The position numbers were made by a program, and so were the translations under genes. From contig NC_021676.1 in the NCBI RefSeq assembly GCF_000247815.1, positions 5,113,948-5,177,947 on the forward strand: 64,000 bases of DNA, read 5' to 3'. The DNA comes from Ficedula albicollis (lineage: Eukaryota > Chordata > Aves > Passeriformes > Muscicapidae). The notes under the pieces are model-generated. The model worked only from the letters and a program-made list of their open reading frames with translations, was not told the DNA's origin and ran no database searches. Positions 22,622 to 33,430 of the stretch are shown here, piece after piece. Positions within the stretch are counted from its first letter, which is position 1; each line of letters opens with the position of its first letter.

Positions 22622-22845
22622 TATTCCCTGTGATGACAGTCCACTGCATTCCTTTTATTTTCCCCCTCAGCACAAAAAGCTTTATATGATGAGTGCAGGA
22701 TTTTCTCTTTATGAAAGATGTGTGTTAACCCAATATTCCCTGTGATGACAGTCCACTGCATTCCTTTTATTTTCCCCCTCAGCACAAAAAGCTTTATATG
22801 ATGAGTACAGGATTTTCTCTTTATAAAAGATGTGTGTTAACCCAA
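22622..22845. repeat. 112-bp tandem duplication
   Basis: A unit starting tattccctgtgatgacagtc at 22622 is repeated at 22734. The copies differ at only a few sites (gagtgcagg versus gagtacagg, tatgaaag versus tataaaag), so the duplication is young. It contains no gene. Confidence 0.92.
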
Positions 22846-24060
22846 CTATGGAAAGTTTGTAGGATTTGATGTTCCTGAAATTATGCAGCAGTGGGAAAGG
22901 AGGGACCAGGAAAAGAAATCCCCAATGTTGATAGCTCAGGTGGCAGATTGGGTTTGGCTGGGAGGGAAACCTTGGATGAGCTCAGTGGGGCCAGGGGAGG
23001 AGGAGGAGAGGTGGGAGAGGCTCCTGGGTGCCCTTCAGGATCCTTCCCTGTGTGTTTTGCTGCCCACATCCCATTTAAATGCCAGAGCAGAGCCTCCAGA
23101 ACCACGTGCCAAGTCAAGCAGGACACATTTATCTGTGCCAGCCCACCTGGAAATGTGACCTGGGATGACACAGGGTCCCCAGGCACTGCAGACTTACCTT
23201 GTGCAGTGTTTTACACCCACCAGGGATTGCTCATTTAAATGTTTTGTCTCTGCTCCCACCATGTGCACGGCAATATCCCATTATTGTGTTCATTTATCAA
23301 TATTACATTATGGTGTTCATTTATCTGTGACATTTCAGCAGAGCTCACAATGATGATAGTTTAGTTTTCTCCTCTTCAGAGTGAATTTTTCCACACCTCA
23401 TAGAGCTGGGAAGGCTCATTTTAGGAGAAATCTCATCTTTTCTATCACCCAGTGCAGATTCATACTTTTCTTCAATCTCAAATCACCTCTGACTGTGGCA
23501 GCCTGGGCAGGGAGGAACCAGACCTGTGAACACTCTCAGGATTCTCCTCCAGGTTTGGCACATTTTATTTCCCAGTTTGAAGGGCCATGGTGAGATCCCA
23601 ACACCCACAGCAGCCAGGACCAGCTTTAACCATTAATGTGATGCAGGCCCCTCCTTCCCACCCCTAAATGTGATTTTTGCAGAGACTTCAAATGGATAAT
23701 TGACTGGAGCTAGCAAAGCTCCTCTGATGCAAAACAAGCTGCAGGATTTAAATCAATAGAATACAATTCCCCGTTTTTATCTCAACAAGCTGAGCCCCAA
23801 GGAGAGGGGAGGCAGCCACGGAGTGAATAGAAAAGGTGTTTCCTTTTCTAAGGCTGCCAAACCTTCCTGCCTTACCCAGTGGGTAAATTCTGATCCCAAT
23901 CAAGCTGGTGGGGGAATATTTATTTCCTTGATCACACAATTTTACTCCCTCAGTAGCTGTTTGAGTTGCATTGCTCTAGCCAGGGGTTGGATGAAGAGGT
24001 TTGTATTGGTCACTGGAGCTCCATTTCCAGGCATTTCTCCTGTGCTTGTGCTGTTACAGG
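22846..24060. other. Intergenic, no gene recognised
   Basis: Several short overlapping frames are present on both strands, but none has a recognised domain or splice context. Near 23270-23340 the words attatggtgttcatttatc repeat imperfectly. Confidence 0.45.
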
Positions 24061-24069
24061 AGGTTACAA

Positions 24070-24278
24070 AGGAAGGAATTGTTGCCTGTGAGGGTGGGGG
24101 GGCCCTGGAATGGATTTCCCAGAGGAGCTGGATCCCTGGGAGTGTCCAAGGCCAGGCTGGATGGGGTTTGGAGAACCCTGGGACAGTGGAAGGGGTCCCT
24201 GCCCATGGGAGGGGTGGGAATGGGATGATCTCAAACATCCCTTCCCACCCAAACCATTCTGTGATTCCACAAAACACC
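24070..24278 (+). mobile_element. CR1 LINE 3' fragment
   Basis: The sequence runs ttgcctgtgagggtgggg, a gtccaaggccaggctggatg block, ggtccctgcccatgggagg and cacccaaaccattctgtgat, which is the plus-strand CR1 3' order. Confidence 0.9.
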
Positions 24279-25969
24279 CTTCATTTTGCACTGTGCATAA
24301 AGTTATAAAATGAAGATTTGCTTTGCAGGGAAAGCACTCAGGCACTTGCAGCTCGTGGCACATCACCCCTGGCTCACACCACTCTCCCCTCACACCTGCC
24401 ACCATCCCAGACAGCCCAGCTGGAAATTTCCAGCTGGGATTTGTCCCTTCCCACCTCTCCAGGGCTCCTCCAGCCCAGCAGCTCCTGCAGCAGCCCAGTT
24501 ATACAATGATTTTATGGCCAGGGAGATCAAGCTCTGCCCAGGAGTGTTTCTATTTCTGGCTGCTGCTGCTGCTGAGCCTCTGCCCTGCTCTGCGTGGGCT
24601 GGGGGGGAGGAAAAAAGCCACTCACACGGTGATTGGAGTGATTTTGCCTTGAATGGAGACGTGCAAAATCCCCGATTTGGGTGGGGATGGGATCAATGTG
24701 CTGCTCTGCCCTTGAAAAGCAGGAGGAGGGAGAAAAACCCCTGACTCATTGATGCCTCCCCTACACACCGCATCCCAGGTCCTCAGTGGAATTCTCAGGA
24801 TGCCTCAAGGTCCATTAAGGGCAGCAGAGCTCCTCCTGCTCAGGGACAGCAGGCTGCAGTTTGTCTTTCCATGCATCAACATCACGTGCCAGGAGCGTGG
24901 AGCTGAGCGTCCTCCCCTGACCCTGAGATGGATCAAAAGATCAATAAAATCTCAGTTTACATCGTTTATCTGTAATTTCAGACGCTTTTAAGCAGCAAAT
25001 TTACTAAATTATTTTTTTATTTTGACTTAACCAGGAAGCAGCAATCATTTCTTCCCTCAGAGTGGGAGCATGGAGATATTTGCTCTTAAATTCAGTGCCT
25101 GGTGTGGGTTTGTTCCCAAACTCTGTCCGGGCTGGCTGAGCATCCCAAATATTTACCAAGCTGCAGAGGACAAGGTGGGAAAGGCCAACTTCATTTATTT
25201 AGCCCAAACCCCTGGGCAACACAAATGCTGGGCTGCCTTGGTGCCATTTAAATATTTATATAGAGCCATCAGCTGCATGACCTGTTCCCTTCTTTATTAA
25301 ACAGATCCTGTGATAAATGAACGAGGCTTCTGCCACTTCCATTGGGATTTAGAGCCAAATCCCACAGTTTCATTCTCTTTTGCCATAAGTAATCCCCTGC
25401 TGATGAACTTTTCTCCCAGTCTGATGGATCACTGTTCCAGTGTTTCCCTTCAGGATGAGAGCCCACACTCCTCCACTTCCTGTGCTGATCTAATCAGACT
25501 TTTGGGAAGAGGAAAATTCAGAATGTCTTAGCCTTCATTATATTTTGATTGTTTTCATAGCTTTCCCGATTGGTTTTGAGTTGTTTTTTTAACAATACTT
25601 TTCCTCAGTCATTTTTTACCTCTGTCTGTAGGAACCTGCCACATTCTGCAGCCTCTGCCCTCGCTCATTTTTCACTCAGCTCCTGGAACTGGCATCTCTC
25701 CAATTCTGGGTTATTAATCACCTGCCAGGATCCGAGTTGGCATCTCCACAACAAACCCATAACAAACCCCAGTCAGCAGAGCTCCCCATTCATGGCTAGG
25801 GTTATTTTTCTTTTATGTGCTCCATTATAAATGTATTTATTATGTGATATCCTCACACCCTGGCAGGCACTGGGTGTTGTTTTCCAGGGATGACGCAGGA
25901 AGGTTTGTTCCCCTGTGCTGCCTCCTGCTCCTGGCAAAGCCACTGGTGGGGATGTTCCCACAGAACCTC
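24279..25969. other. Intergenic, no gene recognised
   Basis: Short frames at 24310-24744 and 24749-24991 have no recognisable domain and no convincing splice sites. No repeats were identified. Confidence 0.45.
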
Positions 25970-25972
25970 CTC

Positions 25973-27148
25973 ATCCATGAATCCATGAACCCATGAATCC
26001 ATGAACCCATGAATTCATTAATCCATGAATCCACGGATCCATGAACCCATAAACCCATGAACCCATGAACCCATGAACCGATGAACCCATGAATCCATGA
26101 ACCTATGAATCCATGAATTCATGAATCCATGAACCCATAAACCCATAAACCCATGAACCCATGAACCCATGAATCCATGAACCCATGAATCCATGAATCC
26201 ATGAATCCACAGATCCATGAACCCATGAATTCATTAATCCATGAACCCATGAATACCTGAACCCATGAATCCACGAACCCATGAATCCATAAACCCATGA
26301 ATCCATGGGATCCATGAACCCATAAACCCATGAACCCATGAACCCATGAACCGATGAACCCATGAATCCATGAACCTATGAATCCATGAATTCATGAATC
26401 CATGAACCCATAAACCCATAAACCCATAAACCCATGAACCCATGAACCCATGAATCCATGAATCCATGAATCCATGAACCCATGAACCCATGAACCCATG
26501 AACCCATGAACCCATGAATCCATGAATCCATGAATCCGTTAAGCCATGAATCCATGAACCCATGAACCCATGAATCCATGAACCCATGAATCCATGAATC
26601 CATGAATCCATGAATCCATGAATCCATGAATCCATGAATCCATGAATCCATGAATCCATGAATCCATGAATCCATGAATCCATGAATCCATGAATCCATG
26701 AATCCATGAATCCATGAATCCATGAATCCATGAATCCATGAATCCATGAATCCATGAATCCATGAATCCATGAATCCATGAATCCATGAATCCATGAATC
26801 CATGAATCCATGAATCCATGAATCCATGAATCCATGAATCCATGAATCCATGAATCCATGAATCCATGAATCCATGAATCCATGAATCCATGAATCCATG
26901 AATCCATGAATCCATGAATCCATGAATCCATGAATCCATGAATCCATGAATCCATGAATCCATGAATCCATGAACCCATGAACCCATGAACACATTAATC
27001 CATGAATCCATGAACTCATGAATCCATGAACCCAGGAACCCCTACATTAATCCATGAATCCATGAACTCATGAACCCATGAACCCCTGAACCCATGAATC
27101 CATGAATCCATGAACCCATGAATCCATTAATCCCATTAATCCATGAAT
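25973..27148. repeat. 8-bp satellite-like array, ATGAATCC/ATGAACCC family (about 1.2 kb)
   Basis: The unit ccatgaat or ccatgaac, with variants such as ccataaac, ccattaat and ccacggat, repeats for about 147 units. The left part (25973-26580) is a mosaic of variants. The segment 26041-26166 recurs at an offset of 273 bp from 26314. The central part (about 26588-26972) is nearly pure ATGAATCC, and the right end degenerates again. Three units make 24 bp, so the minus strand stays open in all three frames with an eight-residue WIHGFMDS repeat. I do not regard this as a protein gene. Confidence 0.96.
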
Positions 27149-28437
27149 GAGGGGTCTGCTGTTGGAATTTTCACCCCTTGGCACAAACTGTTTCAGCCTC
27201 AGCTCATCTTCCTCACCTCCTCAAGAATTATTCACCATGTGGAGACCCTTGGGATCCTCCTTAGGTCAAGTTTTCCTTAATTTGCCAGGAAAAAGCCCTC
27301 AGCTCTTCACCTGTGGTTTTTAAATCCTTTTAAAGGACTTGTGTAGCTGTTTTGGTTGTAGTTGGTTTTATTTTAAAAGAAAAAAATTGGTTTATGTGAC
27401 AAAACCCAATCAAAAAATTGCAAACTGTTTTAAATGCATTTGATATAAAATAATATTAAAAAAAAACAAAAGAGAGAGAGAGAGAAGAGTTTCCTTCCAC
27501 GTGCCCCCACACCTCCCTGGGAAGGGGTCACCTCCTCTTCCCTCACCCCAGCACTGGCAGCACCTTCTGCACTTTTGGGGCTGACCATGGGGCACCCCAA
27601 AGGTGTTGGCTTGGTAATGCTGGTTTAGTTTTCCAAGATCCAGTTGGATTTCAAGCATCATTTCCCAGCTAGGCAATGGACTCTACCCTGAAAATCATCA
27701 GGAAATTGCTGAGTGCCCAACCCTGTGTTCATTATAGAGCCAGGAGCCGAAAAAAAGCCACTTTGTAACCTTCCCAAGGAAGATTCGGGCAGAACCAAAA
27801 AAAGATACCTGTAATAAACCTGCTCTGAGCTGGGCTGCTGCTCAGCCACGTCATCAGCAGAGGAAACAGTTCTATTTCATTAATTTTGCAGAAAATGTAT
27901 GGGAGCTTCTGCCTAATGAATACTAATAGACCCTTTAAAGCTCATTTACCAAATCCTCACAATTAAAGGACAATGGGAGGCATCACTTACAGAGCACATC
28001 TGAGCAGCCCCGAAATATTCTATTTGTTTGTCCCAATGATTGCAAAATAAAACACATTGATTGCTCCATATTTATGAATTCAAGAGCTATTTGGGTCTGT
28101 GCTCTGTGTAATGAAGGTTATAAAAGCATCTTAATGCAAGATACAAGGAAAACTCAGAAACTGCATGAAATTTGGGAAATAAGACCTTGTGAGTCAGTCA
28201 TTTACTCATGTTCTCTCCCACCAAAGCACAGGGAGGATGATGCAAACAGGATGTGGGAGGATTTGTGGATATTTATGAGCAGGTGCTCTTCAGCTGGAGT
28301 CAGGTTTGAACTAATTGGCACCTGAGGCAGAGGCTGCCAGGGGATTTCGGTGGGAGCAGGAATTCTGCTGCAGATCGTCCCTGGATTTACAGCAGGATCT
28401 GTACCAGAGCCACTCCAGGCACAGCACTGAGCAGCAC
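27149..28437. other. Intergenic, no gene; possible conserved element at 27840-28100
   Basis: A GA dinucleotide tract lies at 27470-27487. From 27840 to 28100 the sequence is unique and rich in transcription-factor-like words (tcattaattttg, cctaatgaatactaatag, gacaatggg, ccatatttatg), which could mark a conserved non-coding element. I see no coding exon. Confidence 0.3.
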
Positions 28438-28965
28438 ATGGAATCCCAGGATGGGATTGGTTTGGAAAGGACTTAAATCCCATCCCATCCCATCCCATCC
28501 CATCCCATCCCATCCCATCCCATCCCATCCCATCCCATCCCATCCCATCCCATCCCATCCCATCCCATCCCATCCCATCCCATCCCATCCCATCCCATCC
28601 CATCCCATCCCATCCCATCCCATCCCATCCCATCCCATCCCATCCCATCCCATCCCATCCCATCCCATCCCATCCCATCCCATCCCATCCCATCCCATCC
28701 CATCCCATCCCATCCCATCCCATCCCATCCCATCCCATCCCATCCCATCCCATCCCATCCCATCCCATCCCATCCCATCCCATCCCATCCCATCCCATCC
28801 CATCCCATCCCATCCCATTTCTCCAAGCCCTGTCCAGCCTGACCTCGGACACTTCCAGGCATCCAGGGAAATCCATTCCAGGGCCTCTCCACCCTGGCAG
28901 GACGGAATTTTTTCCCAAAATCCCACCTAGCCCTGCCCCCTGGCAGTGGGAAGCCGCTCCTGCCC
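28438..28965 (-). mobile_element. CR1 LINE 3' fragment split by a CATCC expansion
   Basis: The left part (28438-28478) is the reversed CR1 tail (ggaatcccaggatgggattg, ggaaaggacttaaatcccat). After the pentamer array the body resumes with aagccctgtccagcctgacc, ccaggcatccagggaaatcc and agggcctctccaccctggca. The expansion sits where intact copies have a short atcccatcc stretch. Confidence 0.88.
28479..28818. repeat. CATCC pentanucleotide array (about 68 units)
   Basis: A pure (CATCC)n tract of about 340 bp lies inside a CR1 copy. It keeps all frames open on both strands (Pro-Ser-His on plus, Trp-Asp-Gly-Met on minus), which explains the long frames over it. Confidence 0.98.
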
Positions 28966-31900
28966 CATTCCCCTCTGACAATGGGCAGGCTGTGCTGGTT
29001 GCAGCCCTGCCCCCCCTTCCATGAGGTTTTCCCAGCAGGAATCTGGGAGAAGAGCCCAAACCCACTCTGCTGACTGAGGTGGAATTGTCCAACCTCTGGT
29101 CTCACTGCCTTTCCCAGAGCTGGGGTTGCTGTAGGAATTTGGGTCCAAACCTTGCAATAAAGGATTTCCAGTCAGAGCCACCTACTTCCTTTTATTTCCA
29201 GTCTGGAGAAATTTCATTTGGACATTGTTTCCCCCTGCAAAGACACGTCATTTTGCCAGTTTTTTTCTGCTTTAGAGCAAAAAACAGCTGCAGCACAGAG
29301 CAGGCAGACGATCCTCAGGAACTCCAGTGGCTGTGAAGGAATGTCAGAGGTGGGTGCATGGTTGGGTCCAGGGATTTTCCACAAGGGATAAACAGAAGCT
29401 TCAAAAGGGGATAAACCAATCCCATTGCATTTAAACCATGGAGATGAACCCCAGCAAAACAGTCCCCAGCTGCACTACTTGTCTTTGCTGACAAATATTC
29501 AGGTACTTGGGTTTATTCTCGGGGCTTTGGGCACATCTCCACAACATCCATCTGTTCCCTGGTTAAACCTGACTCCAGCAGTGCTGGGTCTTTGGTTATC
29601 ACCTGCTGACCAAGCCATCCATCTCTCCAGGTGAGGGGAACCAGACTCATGTGGCTCTCAGTGGCTATTCAGTGATTTTCATTATTTTTTAACTGATTTC
29701 TCTAAATCCAGAAGTGCAGTTTCCAGTTTTCAGCTTTAACGTGCCCATCCACCCCTCCTCTTTTTTCCCCTTATTCAGAAACCACCCCCTGCAGCTCTGG
29801 GGTGGGATCAGCCTCCCAAAACACACTGATCACCCCCAAAATGCTGCCAGCCCCAGCCAGTGGTGGTGGCAGCACCTCTGTGGAACAGCTGGGTGCTGAT
29901 GATCACCCCAGCCCCAGCAGCCCATCCACCAGGGCTGTTCCTGGGGAAAGCAGCTCTGTAAGGCTGCAGAGCCAACCTGTGCAGCCTTCAGGACAGGGAT
30001 TTAATAATTCAGTGGTTTTTTCCTTCCAAGCATCATTTATTAGCTCTTTACAGAGCTGTTTGCTGCTCAGTCAGAAACTAAAGCCAATATTCTTTGTGAG
30101 TGTGTGGCTCTAATGCTGTTAAACTTCACAAAACCTCCTCAGCCATGATTTGGCCCCAGGTATGAACAACTGAGGAGGTAAACAGAAGCTTTTTCCTGCT
30201 TGCCTGTGGATCTCAGGAGCCTGGCAGCTCTTGCTGCAGCAGATCCTGGCTGGACATGGTCACATTCCCCACGGAACCGGTGCCTTGTGCCAGGCAATGA
30301 ATGGTTTGGACACCCACCAAAATCTCCTCTGAGTCATTCTGAAACCTTAAAGTGCTGATCAGCATTGCTGGGGCTGATCAGGAAGCCCTGGGAAAGAGGG
30401 AGGAAAGCTTTCACTTTGCTCTTTTTCTTTTGTAATTATCTTTTATTGAATGAATTCTTTTGCTTCAGTGGATCCTGAGGTGGGAGCTGCTGAAGTCCCA
30501 CACACGGGCATGGCACCAGAAATGTTTCTGATTTATTTTTCAATAAATCAGACTGAATTCATCAGCAGTTCCCTGCTCTCCAAATTGTCTTTTTTATCCA
30601 ATGCAGGAGTGGGATTAACACCAAACCTGCCCCTGGGAGGAGTGGTGGGAATGTGTGACACTTCACCCTGTTCCTGTCACATCTTGGCCAGTCCCCTCCG
30701 AGGTGTGGAGCTCGGTCATTCCCATGGAAACACCAGCAGCCCCAGCCCAGGGAAGGGATGTGGCCGTGGTTCAGTGGCCCTGACACTAATGAGATAATTA
30801 GCTGTGGTAAAAGTCACGTCTGGCAGCAGCTGCTTTGTTTCCAGGGTGACTGAAGTGCCATAAATGGCCAGAGGTGTTTCCATAGAGCCACAGTCCTGGC
30901 AGAGCAGGACAGAGGATCCTTTGTGGCCACCAGGCAGGACATGGACGTGGCCAAAGGGGCCATTCTGCCTCCCAGGCTGGCAAAGCTGAGATCATCCAGC
31001 CTAACCTGGGCCAAGGGAGCAGCTCCAGGCTGGGATCTCCTTCCTTGGCTTCCCTCTAGCATCGAGCACCCTTTGTTTTGTACACTCACAGAAGCACAGA
31101 TTGGTTTCACCTAAACCACCCTCTCCCACAGATCTTCCTTAGTTTCTGTCCTAGAACTGTTTTCTTGTTATGACCTGACTTAGAAACCACGGGGGAAAAA
31201 AATCCCATTTCAGTTCAGGAAAGCACCTAAATGTACCCAGGGCTGTGTCTCAGTGCCAGCACAGCAACGTGCCTGGATCACACCTTGGATGGAAACACTT
31301 GTGACACTCTGTTTTCCTGCAGTAAGAGTTGAGAAATTCATTCACTGGATACAGCATTTCCAGATCTTTCCCAACATAAATGACCCTAATGTTCTGCAAC
31401 TGAGTGTTTGGGATGGAATTTTGGGTTTTATCAGTTTTAAGGAGGTGTGATGAGTTGTGGGTACTTTAACATGGGAAGGTCTCAGCTCTTTCTCCTGATC
31501 CGGGGTGAATCAGAGGTTCAAGGCAGGTGGTGAATCCAGATCCTTGCTTGGGCCATGCCATTCCCTGGGAACAGAACAATATAAAGGGATTTATTCCAAC
31601 ATCCATTCAGATCCTTGAGACAGAACCACGAGCTGCAATTCCGGCCCATTGTCTGGAAAATGTCAGGAGCTGAGAAAACGCTGGAGGAAGGAATGGTTGG
31701 CAGGGATGGTGAGAGCACCGGGGGGTCACATCACCTCGAGCTGGGAACTGTCATCCTCCTGCTGCTCCTTGGGGAAAGAGGGAGGGCAAAGCCAGCCCTG
31801 GGATGTGGAAATGCTGCTGGATTTGTGTGTGCAGAATCCAGGAACATATGGGCAGCATCCTGTCCCTGTCTGTCCCAGCAGCAAACCAGGAGGAGTGTGA

Positions 31901-33430
31901 ACAAACTCCTATCAACAACAGGATGGGAATATTTATAGGAAATTGAAATAGAGGGTGGGGAGAAGGGGCTCCTGACAGAGGGTGGGCTTGGGAAGGAGTG
32001 GGGCTGCATCGTGGAGGGTTTTGCTGTTCCCATCACCCAGACATGAAAATGAAATAAATGACATTAACCTGGGGATGTACAAGCACACACTGTCCATAAA
32101 CAGCACGATCTGCATCCAGTTCTCCAGAGGACTTATTTTTACTTTTATTTTGGAATCCTAGGCAGAGTGAGCAGCCTTGGAGTGTATTTATTACGGTCTT
32201 GAATTGCTTTCCATGGTAACTAATTGTGATTTCCGAGGCGCAGGTTCTGCAATGGCTCAGGATGAAATGGAGCTGAATATGGAGGCAGCTGGGAAGAAGA
32301 AAATCACTTGCCTATGAAATAGTATTTAATGATGGGGATTGATGGAGCAGAAAAAATGGGGGTGGCAGGGACTAGAACACAACGTAGCTCTCTCAGCTTC
32401 ATGTATTTCCTCAGATTTTGAATTCCTCAGGAATGCAGCTGGTGAATTTTTAAGGAAGGGAAACTCCCCTATATGTGCTGCCTTCTCACTTCCCCACTTC
32501 CCATTTTATTGAGGCAAACTCTTAAAAATCCAATCCAGTCAGGAAATGAAATTATTATTGAGTGGTGTTTGCTGGTTAAGATAATGGGAGGGCTTTTGCA
32601 AAAATTTACCCAAAAAAATTACACAGTGAAAAAGAGGTGAAAAACTCTGTTTTGAGCAATGCTGGATAAAACTGAGGAAAAAAGGTTTTTCTGGAGTGCA
32701 GGGGTCTCGCTGCCCTCCCACACCCAGAGCCTGGATGGCTCCAGCGCCCAAGGAAGAGCTGAGTGGAGCCAGGGAAAACACTGAGGATCATTTTGAGCCA
32801 ATTGGGAATTTCCAAGCTCTCACATGGGGTCAAAACCTCTGGAATGTTCCCCTGCCCCTCCTCTTTAAGACCCTGAGAGTCCATGGGGTTTGACAGCTGT
32901 GACACCTCCCCCAGAGAAAGAGCAATATTTTCTTGTCCTCTTTAAAAACTCTGAATTAATAAGCAGTAGTGCAAAACCCAGCCCATGAAACAAACAAAAA
33001 AACCCCCCTAAAAATCCCAAACCTACCTCCCCAAAACCCAGAAAATCCAAGTAAACAACCAGAAGTGGAACTGTGATGAGTGTGGTTATGCTGCCCAGCT
33101 AAAGCCCCACAAGTCTGTGGGAGCTTCTCCCACCTTGGCCCAACGTCACCAGAAATCCTGGATAAAGATGGGATCAGATTTATGGGGGTGTGCATATGTA
33201 AACTCCAATCCTTTGTCACTGAAGTATTAATTTTACTGACCCAGCAGACAGTGAGGTTTGAATTAAATAAATATAGAGATGCAGGCATTTCAAATGGGGG
33301 TGTTTGACACGAGCCTGGTGACAGGGAGCACATCCCAAGGGATGGGAGATGCACAGAAACCCTTCTGGAACCTTCCCTGTGGGTCTGCCAGGCTGAATCT
33401 GAGCCTGTGCTTTACCCACCTGAGGAAACA
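28966..33430. other. Intergenic, no gene recognised
   Basis: About 4.5 kb of unique sequence without a recognised repeat or domain. The many short frames (for example 29802-30113, 30450-30797, 31615-31938) have neither family similarity nor splice context that I can support. Confidence 0.45.

Noticed and set aside
24310..24744. 144-codon plus frame with a hydrophobic stretch
   Set aside because: No known domain, no splice sites, several overlapping alternative frames, and ordinary base composition for non-coding GC-rich DNA.
26234..27019. 261-codon minus frame with WIHGFMDS repeats
   Set aside because: All three frames show the same repeat because three 8-bp units make 24 bp. This is a satellite property, not coding constraint.
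28202..29105. Long minus and plus frames with WDGMG or PSHPI repeats
   Set aside because: They arise from the CATCC pentamer inside a CR1 copy.
30450..31110. Overlapping plus and minus frames of about 100 codons
   Set aside because: No similarity to a family I recognise and no splice context; a chance occurrence in moderately GC-rich DNA.
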